The notes under the pieces: generated by a model
The model's input: the letters and a program-made list of their open reading frames with translations, nothing else
Database searches by the model: none
What the model was told of the DNA's origin: nothing
Part shown: piece after piece, positions 34,044-42,746 of the stretch
How positions within the stretch are numbered: position 1 is the first letter of the stretch
Layout of the letters: the number at the start of each line of letters is the position of its first letter
Translations under genes and position numbers: made by a program
Source of the DNA: Geothermobacter sp964501815
GTDB lineage: Bacteria > Desulfobacterota > Desulfuromonadia > Desulfuromonadales > Geothermobacteraceae
DNA length: 64,000 nt
Direction of reading: 5' to 3'
Assembly: GCA_964501815.1 (NCBI GenBank)
Contig: CAZCUR010000002.1
Coordinates: 14,820 to 78,819 of the forward strand

Positions 34044-34799
34044 ATGGCTTCTGGCAAGATCAGACTCGATAAACTGCTCGTGGACCGGGGCCTGGCGGGC
34101 TCGCGTGAACGCGCCAGAGCTCTGATTCTTTCCGGGCGGGTGCTGGTGGCGGATCGACCGGTGGACAAGGCCGGACATGCCGTCGCGCCTGACGCCCCGG
34201 TGCGGGTCAGAGGAGAGGATATCCCTTACGTAAGTCGCGGCGGACTGAAGCTGGCGGCCGGTCTTGAGGCTTTTCCGGTAACGGTAGCCGGTCGTATCGC
34301 TCTGGATGTCGGGGCTTCGACCGGCGGCTTTACCGATTGTCTGCTGCAGCATGGTGCCCAAAGGGTGTACGCCGTGGATGTCGGCTATGGACAGCTTGCC
34401 TGGTCCCTGCGCAACGATGAGCGCGTCGTCAATCTGGAGCGGACCAATATCCGGCACCTCGAACCCGGCACCCTGGAACCGTTGCCCGACCTGGCCGTTA
34501 TCGACGCATCCTTTATCAGCCTGGCCAAGGTGTTGCCGGCTACGCTGAGGCATTTGCGGCGCCCCGCCGATATCATCGCCCTGGTCAAGCCGCAATTTGA
34601 GGTCGGTCGGGGCCGGGTCGGCAAGGGGGGAGTGGTTCGAGACGAGCAGCTGCGTCAGCAGGCCCTCAGGGATGTTGTCCGGGTCGCGGAGGAATTGAAG
34701 TTGCGGGTTTTCGGACATATTGAGTCCCCCATCCCCGGACCCAAGGGGAATCGGGAATTTCTCCTTTATCTGCAACGTCCGGAGGAGGCTGATGCCTGA
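34044..34799 (+). CDS. tlyA: TlyA-family rRNA methyltransferase/hemolysin-like protein
   Basis: This protein of 251 residues has an N-terminal S4 RNA-binding domain (about 1-60, RLDKLLVDRGLAGSRERA) and a FtsJ-like methyltransferase domain. The latter has ALDVGASTGGFTDCLLQ for SAM binding and later GNREFLLYL. TlyA enzymes methylate ribosomal RNA 2'-O positions. The ATG at 34044 gives the standard N-terminus; two in-frame ATGs upstream add residues that do not look like TlyA. It overlaps the next gene by eight bases. Confidence 0.9.
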   Translation: MASGKIRLDKLLVDRGLAGSRERARALILSGRVLVADRPVDKAGHAVAPDAPVRVRGEDIPYVSRGGLKLAAGLEAFPVTVAGRIALDVGASTGGFTDCLLQHGAQRVYAVDVGYGQLAWSLRNDERVVNLERTNIRHLEPGTLEPLPDLAVIDASFISLAKVLPATLRHLRRPADIIALVKPQFEVGRGRVGKGGVVRDEQLRQQALRDVVRVAEELKLRVFGHIESPIPGPKGNREFLLYLQRPEEADA

Positions 34800-35553
34800 G
34801 GTTTTTTTTATCGGTGCCGGCCCTGGAGATCCGGATCTGCTCACCCTGGCCGGGGCCAGGGCTTTGGCTGGGGCCGGCGTGGTTTACGCACCGGAGCCTT
34901 TTGAGCAGACCTTTGCCGGGTATCTCAAAGGCAAACAGGTCGAAATCCCCTTTGACTATGGTTTTGCCGAACTGGTTGAGCGTATCAGACGCCAGGCGCG
35001 CTCCACCCCCGTCGCGTTTCTGGTGCCGGGGGACCTGACCTTTTATTCCCCCTTCCAGCCGTTTATCGATGAGCTGGGGGATATTGTCCGGGTGATACCT
35101 GGAGTCGGGACGGTGAACGCCGCCTCCGCCCTGCTGCGCAAAACTCTGGATCTCCCCGGGGTTTGCAACAGGGCCGTCATTGCTTCGCCCCGTACTCTGG
35201 GGGATGGTAAAGACGCGCCGACGCTGGAGGATTTGGCCCGTCCGGGTGTGACCCTGGTCATCTTCATGAACAACATCCCCCTGCCGGACCTGGTGGCCCG
35301 TTTGCGCCGCGGGTACGGCGGCAATGTCCCGATCGCTTTGCTGCACCGCATTGGCCTGCCCGGTGAGGAGGTGATCGTCTCGGATCTGGACGGCGTCGTC
35401 GCCCAGGTCGGCGACCGGGACTACTTCAACCTGTCGGGTGACAACCCCCGGCCGGCTCTGACGCTGGTGGTGGTCGGAGAAACCCTTACTGCGACCCCCG
35501 GTGGCGACTGGTGGGACTGGCGCCGGGAGCATGTCTGGAAAAAACGGTCATGA
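34792..35553 (+). CDS. Tetrapyrrole methylase family protein (CbiF/CobM-like)
   Basis: This protein of 253 residues has the tetrapyrrole (corrin/porphyrin) methylase fold. FFIGAGPGDPDLLTLAGARA is the family's N-terminal motif, and VPGDLTFYSPF and VIPGVGTVNAASALL are the further SAM-binding loops. Residues near SPRTLGDGKDAPTLEDLA match the CbiF/CobM (precorrin-4 methylase) region in general form. No other cobalamin genes lie nearby, so the substrate is uncertain. GGAGG precedes the ATG at 34792. Confidence 0.78.
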   Translation: MPEVFFIGAGPGDPDLLTLAGARALAGAGVVYAPEPFEQTFAGYLKGKQVEIPFDYGFAELVERIRRQARSTPVAFLVPGDLTFYSPFQPFIDELGDIVRVIPGVGTVNAASALLRKTLDLPGVCNRAVIASPRTLGDGKDAPTLEDLARPGVTLVIFMNNIPLPDLVARLRRGYGGNVPIALLHRIGLPGEEVIVSDLDGVVAQVGDRDYFNLSGDNPRPALTLVVVGETLTATPGGDWWDWRREHVWKKRS

Positions 35554-36506
35554 GACTGATCAGTCCGGTGGATAAACTCGAGGACGTTGAAGCGCTGATA
35601 GCGGCCGGCGCCGATGAGCTTTACGGCGGGGTTGTGCCACCGCAGTGGCAGGGCTATGGGCTGCTGGCGTCCACCAACCAGCGTACCTTTGCCGGGGCCC
35701 AGTTCGATTCGCTGGAGGATTTTCTTGCAGCGGTTCAAAAGGCCCGGGCTGCCGAGGTTCCCTTTTTTCTCACCCTCAACAGCCCCTTTTACACCGACGA
35801 CCAGCATCCGCTGCTGTTCGATCTGATTGAGCGGGCGGCCGGGGCCGGGCTCGCAGGGGTTATTCTCGCTGATCCCGGCTTGCTGAGGGAGCTGAAAGAC
35901 AGGTTTGGGGGGCTGCAGTATCATGCCAGCACCCTGGCCCATCTGGGGAATGCCGGTGCCGTCCGTTTTTACCGACGTCTGGGCATCGACAGAATCGTCC
36001 TGCCGCGCCATTTGAGTGTCGCCGAGATGGGCGAGGTTGTTCGGGACGTGCCCGAGGTCGCCTTTGATGCCTTTTTGCTGGTGGGCAAATGCCCCAACAC
36101 CGAAGGGCTCTGCACTTTTCATCACAGCAGCCCCGACAAGATTTGGCCTTGTGAAATTCCCTACGAAATCAAACCATTAACTGAAAATTCCTCAACTGGT
36201 TTGATAGCTGCTGTCAACCGCCAGCAAAGCTGGTCTCACAGCAACCGTCGCCATGGGTGCGGGCTTTGTGCCATCCCTCATCTCAAAAAAGCCGGAGTGG
36301 CCGGTTTGAAACTTGTGGGGCGGGGCGCGCCCCTGAAAATGAAACTGGCCAATCTCAAGCTGGCGGCCGACTTTCTGGCGTTGGCCGACACCTGTTCCGA
36401 TTTCACCAGCTATCGCCGGCAGGCGCGCGCGGCCCATTCTCGCCGCTTCGGCAGCCCCTGTTCCCCCAATGTCTGTTACTACCCGGAATTCTATCTGAGT
36501 GAGTAG
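35550..36506 (+). CDS. U32 peptidase-family Fe-S protein (UbiU-like)
   Basis: This protein of 318 residues shows the U32 family pattern, with AGADELYGGVVPP at the start and HASTLAHLGNAGAVRFYRRL in the middle. Seven cysteines lie in the C-terminal half (181, 188, 201, 237, 240, 304, 309). The spacing C181-x6-C188 and the later CGLC recall the 4Fe-4S ligands of UbiU. U32 proteins act in O2-independent hydroxylations or RNA modification rather than as peptidases. The start overlaps the previous stop (ATGA). A short AT-rich patch near 36166-36245 stands out but causes no frame break. Confidence 0.75.
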   Translation: MRLISPVDKLEDVEALIAAGADELYGGVVPPQWQGYGLLASTNQRTFAGAQFDSLEDFLAAVQKARAAEVPFFLTLNSPFYTDDQHPLLFDLIERAAGAGLAGVILADPGLLRELKDRFGGLQYHASTLAHLGNAGAVRFYRRLGIDRIVLPRHLSVAEMGEVVRDVPEVAFDAFLLVGKCPNTEGLCTFHHSSPDKIWPCEIPYEIKPLTENSSTGLIAAVNRQQSWSHSNRRHGCGLCAIPHLKKAGVAGLKLVGRGAPLKMKLANLKLAADFLALADTCSDFTSYRRQARAAHSRRFGSPCSPNVCYYPEFYLSE

Positions 36507-37629
36507 CGCGGTGCTGAGTCTGCTGCATACTGCCGATTTGCATCTGGGCGCCCGCTTTCCGGGTCTGGGCGAGGTCGAAGAAGAGAGGCGGCGGGATTTT
36601 CTCGCCACGTTCCGCAGGCTGATCGATGTGGCGCTCGAACGTCGTGTCGACCTGTTCGTGGTCAGTGGCGACCTTTTCGATGTCCCGCGCCCGGAGAGCG
36701 GTCTTGTTTCCTTCGTTGCCGGCCAGCTCGAACGTCTGGTTCAGGCCGGCATCCTTCCCGTCCTGCTGCCTGGCACCCATGACTGGCAGACCGGGAGGTC
36801 CGGCCCCTATAACAGCGAACGGCTTCCCGGGGCTGTTCTTCTTGTCTCTTCCGGGGTCACGGAGGTCAGGGTCGGGGAGACCCGCGTTTGGCTCTACGCC
36901 GCCATTCCGCAGGGCAAGGACGCTTCTTCCCTGGCCACAACCATGCGACGGCGTCCTGGGCAGGGGATTCATGTCGGTCTTTTGCACGGTTCCCTGGTTG
37001 GCAACCCGGAATGGGATTACCGCAGCCGGGATCTTCCATTTTCCTGCAGCGACCTGGTCGGGTGGGACCTTGACTATGTTGCCCTGGGGCACTACCACCG
37101 TTATCAAACCCTGGAGGCAGGAGGCCGTCTGCTGGCTTGCTATCCCGGCTCGCCTGAGGGAAAACGGTTTGGCGAGGATGGCCCGCGCTACGGGTTGCTG
37201 GTCCGGGTCGGCCATCGAACCGCAGCCGTGGAACCCATTGAAGTTCAGCAGCGGCAATTGCGCCAAGAGTCGCTCGAACTTGCAGCGGATCTGGACGATA
37301 TGGCCATTGCCGCTCTGATCTGTGAACGCGCAGGCGGGCGGGACCTGGTTCGGCTGACCCTTGAAGGCACCCTGGACCGTGTGCTCGACCTTGACGCGCT
37401 GCGTCAGCGCTGTCTGCCCTCCTGTTTTTATCTCGACCTGGTGGACCGTACCCGCTGGTTCCGGCTCGATCGCCTGGACCGGCTGGCTCGGGAGGAATCT
37501 GTGCGCGGTGAGGTGATTCGCCGGTTTCAGCGTCTGCGGGACAACGCCGCGGAAGAGGCCGACCGGGCCGAAATCGATCAGGCCCTCAGGGAAATCCTGG
37601 TGCGGTTTCACAGCAGGGAGGAACTGTGA
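36499..37629 (+). CDS. SbcD/Mre11-like DNA nuclease
   Basis: This metallophosphoesterase of 376 residues has the Mre11/SbcD motifs: HTADLHLG (D13, H15), VVSGDLFDVP (D58), GTHDW (H94), LLHGSLVG and LGHYHRYQ. In most relatives the third motif is GNHD; here Asn is replaced by Thr at position 93. The start is GTG at 36499, overlapping the previous stop; another in-frame GTG lies at 36511. It overlaps the SbcC-like gene, so the two probably form one complex. The length is close to that of SbcD. Confidence 0.85.
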   Translation: MSSAVLSLLHTADLHLGARFPGLGEVEEERRRDFLATFRRLIDVALERRVDLFVVSGDLFDVPRPESGLVSFVAGQLERLVQAGILPVLLPGTHDWQTGRSGPYNSERLPGAVLLVSSGVTEVRVGETRVWLYAAIPQGKDASSLATTMRRRPGQGIHVGLLHGSLVGNPEWDYRSRDLPFSCSDLVGWDLDYVALGHYHRYQTLEAGGRLLACYPGSPEGKRFGEDGPRYGLLVRVGHRTAAVEPIEVQQRQLRQESLELAADLDDMAIAALICERAGGRDLVRLTLEGTLDRVLDLDALRQRCLPSCFYLDLVDRTRWFRLDRLDRLAREESVRGEVIRRFQRLRDNAAEEADRAEIDQALREILVRFHSREEL

Positions 37630-39782
37630 TTCTGCGGGCGGTCGAATTGGACTCTTTTGGGCCTTTTGTGCGGCGTCGTTTCGAGTTCCGGCGCGGCCTC
37701 AACCTTGTTTTGGGGCCCAATGAATCAGGTAAATCGACCCTTATGGAGGCTGTGCCTGCCGTCCTGTTCGGTCTGCTGGACAAAAAGCGGTATGTCCCCT
37801 GGGGGCGCAGCTCCCAGTGCCGTGCCCGGCTTCATTTTGAAACCGCCCAGGGGGCTGTTGTGGTTGACCGGGATCTGCTGACCGACGAGGTCAGCCTGCA
37901 CACAACCGATGACCTGTACCAGGTCGGCATGCAGCTTGAGGGCAAGGCCTCCCCGCGAGGCCGGTCCCAGGAGCGCGAAATCTATCTGGACCGCCTTGAG
38001 GACCTGATTGGTTTTCGGGATGCCGGACTGTTCCGGTCGTCTGTGTTTCTGGGGCAGGGCGGTTTGATGCCCGGGTTTGAATCCGATCTGGCTGAACGCA
38101 TCAAGACGATTCTTTCCGGTGGTGGAGACAGTCATTACGATCAGGTCCTGGAAGAACTGTGTGAAGCCCTGTTCGAAGTAACCCGGGTCAACCCCTGGGG
38201 GCGGGATAAAAACCGACCTCGCCTGCTGGAACAGGCCCGGATGGAGCGGGATCGGCTGCGCGACGCTTTGGAAAAAAGTCGGGGGGCCTGGCAGGAGTAC
38301 GTTCAGATTGAGGAGCGTCTGCGATCGCTCGACAGTGAAAGACAGCAAATGCGGCAGGCCCTGTCCCGGGCCGAAGTCGAACTGGAGCAAAGGCGGCGCG
38401 CGGAACCTCTGCGGAAGGAGCGGACGCGACTGGCCGAACAGATGGCTGAATGTCAGCGGCAGCTGGACCGAATCCGTCACTGGCAAGCCTCTGTTGTGCG
38501 CCTGACTGACAGGCTTGGAGCCCTGTTTCAGGCCGGCAGCCAGCCTGATATCGTCGATTTGCCGCGACTTGTCGGTCTGCTGGATCGGGCCCAGGAGGAG
38601 TTGGCCCGGGCCGACAGCGCGGACGGGAAAGAGGTCCCCCGACTCCGGGGCAAACGTTTTGATCTCTTTGCCGGGTTGCTTTTGTGTCTGTGCGGCGGTG
38701 GCGGGCTGGCTGCGTGGTCTCTGCGGCTGCTGCAGGATACATGGGTTCCGGGGGCAGGCTGGGCTTTGGTGCTGGCCGGGCTTTTTTTTCTGCTGTTGGC
38801 TGCCCGTCCCCGGACCGACACCGGTCAGCGGCCTGCTCCCGAAGGGAGTGCCTTTGCAGAACTGGAAACCCTTTTTCAGGTCCCGGCCGGACTCAGGGCC
38901 CGGATGGTTCTCAACCGCCAGGAGATTGCCGATATTCTTGCCCGTCTGCATGAATGTCAGGGTGCTCTGGATGTCCTGCCTGAGCCGGAGATGCTTGAAC
39001 ATGACGTCCGAAGGCTGGCGGGCGAAGTGGCTGTTGTGGATGAACGTCTGGAAAAACTGAATGTTCAACCAGACGGGAGCGGCGGTGACTCCACCCGGCT
39101 GATGGAGGACAACCTGGCCCGCCTGAGAGATCAGGTTGCCGCCCTGGAACGCGAGCGGTCCCGATTGCTGGAACGCAGAGCCGAACTTGCCTTTGTCGCT
39201 GAAGACCGGGTGGTTCTTGAAGAGGAACTGGCTGACAAGGAACAGGAGGTCGCGGCCCTTGAGCGGCGCAAACGCGTTCTGACTCTGGCGGCCGTGGAGT
39301 TGCGGGCTGCCGTGCGCGCCTTCCAGGAGAACTATCTGCAGCGGTTCGCAGAACGTACCGGCAGGTATTTCGGTCTGCTTACCAACGCTCGCTATCAGCA
39401 GTTGCGCCTCAACGCCGATTTTCAGGTGGAGGTCCTTGCGGGCAAGGGCTGGCGGCCCGCGGGTCGGTTCAGTCAGGGGACCCGGGACGCATTGGGGCTG
39501 GCCCTGCGGCTGGCTCTGGTTGACATGCTGTCGCGTGGCAGACGGCTGCCCTTGCTGGTGGATGATGCCCTGGTCCATATCGATCAGCAGCGTCAGTTGC
39601 AGGCCCTGCGACTGTTCAAAAGCCTTGCCGTCGACCATCAGGTGGTTTTGTTCAGTCATGATGATCGTCTGGGGCGCCGGGCTGCCAAAGAAGGCTGGAA
39701 TGTGATAACGTTGGACAGGCAGAACCAAGGCCGTCAGGAGAACCAGGAGGAGACTCATGCCGGACAATTGCATCTTTTGTAA
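37626..39782 (+). CDS. SbcC/YhaN-like coiled-coil ATPase with central membrane helices
   Basis: This protein of 718 residues has an ABC/SMC-type head split by coiled coils. Walker A is GPNESGKST (30-38), the signature is FSQGTRDALGLAL (about 615-627), Walker B is LPLLVDDALVHID (about 641-653) and FSHDD is the H-loop. The coils run about 200-335 and 470-575. Between them lie two hydrophobic helices (about 346-367 and 376-393) in place of a zinc-hook. YhaN-type proteins share this design. The GTG start overlaps the SbcD-like stop; AGGGAGG lies upstream. Confidence 0.84.
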   Translation: MILRAVELDSFGPFVRRRFEFRRGLNLVLGPNESGKSTLMEAVPAVLFGLLDKKRYVPWGRSSQCRARLHFETAQGAVVVDRDLLTDEVSLHTTDDLYQVGMQLEGKASPRGRSQEREIYLDRLEDLIGFRDAGLFRSSVFLGQGGLMPGFESDLAERIKTILSGGGDSHYDQVLEELCEALFEVTRVNPWGRDKNRPRLLEQARMERDRLRDALEKSRGAWQEYVQIEERLRSLDSERQQMRQALSRAEVELEQRRRAEPLRKERTRLAEQMAECQRQLDRIRHWQASVVRLTDRLGALFQAGSQPDIVDLPRLVGLLDRAQEELARADSADGKEVPRLRGKRFDLFAGLLLCLCGGGGLAAWSLRLLQDTWVPGAGWALVLAGLFFLLLAARPRTDTGQRPAPEGSAFAELETLFQVPAGLRARMVLNRQEIADILARLHECQGALDVLPEPEMLEHDVRRLAGEVAVVDERLEKLNVQPDGSGGDSTRLMEDNLARLRDQVAALERERSRLLERRAELAFVAEDRVVLEEELADKEQEVAALERRKRVLTLAAVELRAAVRAFQENYLQRFAERTGRYFGLLTNARYQQLRLNADFQVEVLAGKGWRPAGRFSQGTRDALGLALRLALVDMLSRGRRLPLLVDDALVHIDQQRQLQALRLFKSLAVDHQVVLFSHDDRLGRRAAKEGWNVITLDRQNQGRQENQEETHAGQLHLL

Positions 39783-40104
39783 AATTATTCGTGGCGACAT
39801 CCCCGGGAAATTCGTCTATCAGGACGACCGCCTCGTGGTGCTGGAGGATATCAACCCCCAGGCGCCTCATCACTATCTCATCGTGCCGAAAAAACACATC
39901 CGCACCACCCTCGACCTGACCAGCGCCGACAATGATCTGGTCGGCCATATCTATCAGATCGCCGGCAAGGTGGCCCATGACAAGGGATTTGCCGAGGATG
40001 GTTTCAGGGTTGTGAACAACTGCAACCAGGCCGGCGGACAGGTGGTCTGGCACATCCACTTTCATCTGCTCGGTGGCCGGGACATGGGTTGGCCACCCGG
40101 CTGA
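39757..40104 (+). CDS. HIT-family nucleotide hydrolase (HINT-like)
   Basis: This protein of 115 residues has the HIT motif VWHIHFHLLGG (His-x-His-x-His) near the C-terminus. The N-terminus CIFCKIIRGDIPG carries a Cys-x2-Cys pair typical of HINT proteins. HINT enzymes hydrolyse AMP-linked lysine or amino acid derivatives. The first codons overlap the end of the SbcC-like gene by 26 bases in another frame, and GGAGGAGA lies just upstream. Confidence 0.95.
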   Translation: MPDNCIFCKIIRGDIPGKFVYQDDRLVVLEDINPQAPHHYLIVPKKHIRTTLDLTSADNDLVGHIYQIAGKVAHDKGFAEDGFRVVNNCNQAGGQVVWHIHFHLLGGRDMGWPPG

Positions 40105-40172
40105 GACAAGAGCGTTCGACCTGGATCAAGGCCTTCTGGCCAATCAGCGAAGGGGCAGCCGTCCGGAAATTT

Positions 40173-40201
40173 TTGTTTATCGGGCGGCTGCAATTTATTA
40201 A
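40173..40201 (+). promoter_or_regulatory. Sigma70-like promoter candidate before the RSH-like gene
   Basis: TTGTTT and TATTAA with a 17-base spacer lie 38 bases upstream of the GTG start at 40240. Only moderate matches, so the call is tentative. Confidence 0.3.
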
Positions 40202-40239
40202 GATGGCAGGAAAAATCCCATCGGCTGCCGGGGGACAAG

Positions 40240-41700
40240 GTGAGCGCGCAGGCAAAGAATCAGTTGCAGGAGTATGATCAGCGGCGGGAAGTGCGCCTGA
40301 TCAATGAAATGATGGAGCTGCTGGTCACCCACCACGGTGGGGAAATGACCGAAGAAGGGCTCGACAGCGCCATTGACGACCTGCAAAAGGCTATTGAGGT
40401 CTCCCGCCAGTCCCATTCAGGCCAGTATCGCCGGTCCGGAGAACCCTACTTTTTCCACCCGCTGCGAGTCGCCCACATGGCGGCGCGTTACTGGATGGAT
40501 TTCCCTTCGGTCATTGCTGCCATCCTGCACGACGTCGTTGAAGATACCGACCTTTCTCTTGAACATATCAACCGTAATTTCGGCGCTGAGGTGGCCCTGC
40601 TGGTCAACGGACTGACCAAGGTTGAAGACGACCGGCTCAGTCGCGAGGCTCTGCAGGCTGAAACCTACCGGAAGCAACTGCTGGCGGCCATCGAGGATAT
40701 CAGGGTTCTCTGCCTGAAGTTCTGGGACCGCATCGACAATATGCGCACGCTTTCGGCCCTGGCTCCTGCAAAACAGCAGCGCATTGCCGAGGAAACCCGG
40801 AAGGTCTATGTCCCTCTGGCGCGCCACCTGGGAATGGGGATGGTGGCGGCGGAGCTTGAATCCCTCGCTTTGACAACGATCTATCCGGGACGGGCGACCC
40901 GGTATCGCAAGGCTCTCGAGGCGGTCAAGGTGGAAGCCGGACCCAGATTGCGTCAGATACGCGCGGCCCTGGCAGGCAGCTTCGAACATCACAAGCTGTC
41001 CACAAGGCTGGTCGACCGGTGGCGGCCTTTCTCTGTTGGCGCAGCCCGGGATGCCGGTCGTGGCCTGGCATCCCTGTACACCCTGGACATCCAGGTCGAC
41101 CGGGCGATGGATGCCTACCTTGCTCTCGGTATCCTGCACAGTCTGTTTGCCCCCATTCCCGGAAAATTGCGCGATCATCTCTACACCATGTCCCGGCATG
41201 GATATCAGGCACTCAAGACCACCGTGCAGGCCGGAGAATACCGGTTGCGGGTGGAAATCACCACACGCAAGTTCGCCCGCTTCAATGAAGCCGGAGTGCT
41301 CGCCCCCGGTTTTGATTTTCCGCTGAAAAATTTCCGCAAACTGATGACGTCGCTGATGGAAGGGGAGTCGGCCATCGACACCGAAAGTCTCAGGCTGGCT
41401 TCGTCACAGATTCGGGTTTTCACGCCCCGTGGGGAGCCCCGCATTCTGCCGGAAGGCAGCGGCGTGCTCGATTTCGCTTTCGACATCCACGAGGAACTCG
41501 GACTGCACGCTTTCCGGGCCCGCATCAATGGCAAGACGCGCCTGCTCAAAGCGCGCCTGATGGATGGGGACCAGGTCGAAATCGAACGGGCCGAAGTTCC
41601 ACAGGTTCTGCCCAAATGGCTCGAATGGGCGATCACCCCACGGGCCCGTAACGCCATTCGCAAGTATCTGCGCACCCAGGTGCAAAAATCCCAGGCATGA
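40240..41700 (+). CDS. RSH-like (p)ppGpp hydrolase with degenerate synthetase and TGS domains
   Basis: This protein of 486 residues resembles RelA/SpoT. The HD hydrolase domain is well kept: YFFHPLRVAHMA, AAILHDVVEDTDL and FWDRIDNMRTLSAL, with the ED pair and the metal-binding residues. The synthetase region (about 250-345) keeps GYQALKTTVQ but lacks the D-x2-A-F-R motif and most of the nucleotide-binding residues. A TGS domain follows (about 388-450, IRVFTPRGEPRILPEGS); no ACT domain is seen. It is likely a hydrolase-only version. It starts with GTG and overlaps the next gene by four bases. Confidence 0.85.
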   Translation: MSAQAKNQLQEYDQRREVRLINEMMELLVTHHGGEMTEEGLDSAIDDLQKAIEVSRQSHSGQYRRSGEPYFFHPLRVAHMAARYWMDFPSVIAAILHDVVEDTDLSLEHINRNFGAEVALLVNGLTKVEDDRLSREALQAETYRKQLLAAIEDIRVLCLKFWDRIDNMRTLSALAPAKQQRIAEETRKVYVPLARHLGMGMVAAELESLALTTIYPGRATRYRKALEAVKVEAGPRLRQIRAALAGSFEHHKLSTRLVDRWRPFSVGAARDAGRGLASLYTLDIQVDRAMDAYLALGILHSLFAPIPGKLRDHLYTMSRHGYQALKTTVQAGEYRLRVEITTRKFARFNEAGVLAPGFDFPLKNFRKLMTSLMEGESAIDTESLRLASSQIRVFTPRGEPRILPEGSGVLDFAFDIHEELGLHAFRARINGKTRLLKARLMDGDQVEIERAEVPQVLPKWLEWAITPRARNAIRKYLRTQVQKSQA

Positions 41701-42746
41701 TTCGTCTGTTCGGTCTGTTGCTGGCCCTTCTGCTCTCTCCCCTGACGGTCTTTGCCGATGGGGGGCAGGCCAACCTGTTCATCTACCATCGTTTTGGTGA
41801 ATCGGCGCACGCCAGCACCAATGTCGATGTGGAAACGTTTCGCAACCATCTGGACATTCTCAGGAAAAACAAGATTCAAGTTGTTCCCCTCGGCGAGCTG
41901 GTCCGGCTGCTTGAAGAAGGCCGCCTGGGTGAGCAGCACCTCGCGGTTCTCACGGTGGATGACGGGTTTCGCAGCTTTTTGCAGGCCTTTGAGCTGCTGC
42001 GTGAATACGGTTTTCCCGTGACCCTGTTTGTCAATACCGATTCGGTAGGCGGGCGGAGTTATCTGACCTGGAAAGAACTGGCCGCCTTACAGCAGCAGGG
42101 GGTGGAAATCGGCAATCATTCCGCCTCCCATCCGCACATGGTCAACAGAAAGGCCGGGGAGACCCGTCAAAGCTGGCTTGAACGCCTGCGCAAGGATCTG
42201 GAAAAATCCCAGGAAGCTTTTCGCCGTCATCTGGGGCGCGTCCCCGATCTGTTCGCCTACCCTTATGGCGAGTTTGATCCCGATGTGAAGAGGCTGGTTC
42301 GTGAGATGGGGTTCCGTGCTGCGGTGGCCCAGCAGTCCGGAGTTGTCCACGCCGGCAGCGACCTTTTTGCTCTGCCCCGTTTCCCCATGGGCGGGCCCTA
42401 TGCCGGGACCGCCTCGTTTCGGGACAAACTTGCCATGAAGCCCTTGCCGGTTGTGGCGGTTGAGCCCGAGTCGCCGATATTGGCCCGCGACAATCCTCCG
42501 GTTCTCGAGCTGGTTGTCAAACCGGACAATCTGATCGTCGAACAGCTGGCTTGTTATGTCGCCGGGCAGGGAAGGGGGAACATCACGTGGATAGACCGGA
42601 AACGGGGACGACTTCGGCTCCGGGCGGACAGGCCCCTTTCCGGCAGGCGAGGCAAATACACCCTGACGGCGCCGGGGCGGAACGGCGGCTGGTACTGGTA
42701 CAGCCATCTGTGGATTCGTCCGGAGATACCCGAGAACGGCTACTGA
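41697..42746 (+). CDS. Exported polysaccharide deacetylase
   Basis: This protein of 349 residues has a signal peptide (LFGLLLALLLSPLTVFA, cleavage near residue 20). The NodB-type deacetylase domain has VLTVDDGFRSF, IGNHSASHPHM with the metal-binding His residues, and LFAYPYGEFD. The substrate is a sugar polymer with N-acetyl groups; which one is unclear. The C-terminal 110 residues form a beta-rich extension without a recognised domain. The stop overlaps the end of the convergent Bax-like gene. Confidence 0.88.
   Translation: MIRLFGLLLALLLSPLTVFADGGQANLFIYHRFGESAHASTNVDVETFRNHLDILRKNKIQVVPLGELVRLLEEGRLGEQHLAVLTVDDGFRSFLQAFELLREYGFPVTLFVNTDSVGGRSYLTWKELAALQQQGVEIGNHSASHPHMVNRKAGETRQSWLERLRKDLEKSQEAFRRHLGRVPDLFAYPYGEFDPDVKRLVREMGFRAAVAQQSGVVHAGSDLFALPRFPMGGPYAGTASFRDKLAMKPLPVVAVEPESPILARDNPPVLELVVKPDNLIVEQLACYVAGQGRGNITWIDRKRGRLRLRADRPLSGRRGKYTLTAPGRNGGWYWYSHLWIRPEIPENGY

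Noticed and set aside
36166..36245. AT-rich patch in the U32 gene as a sign of insertion
   Set aside because: The frame stays open, the flanking motifs are in register and the patch is only about 80 bases, so local divergence is enough to explain it.
34044..42746. The SbcCD-like and neighbouring genes as a phage-defence island
   Set aside because: No integrase, toxin, restriction or other defence gene is present and the neighbours are mostly housekeeping families.
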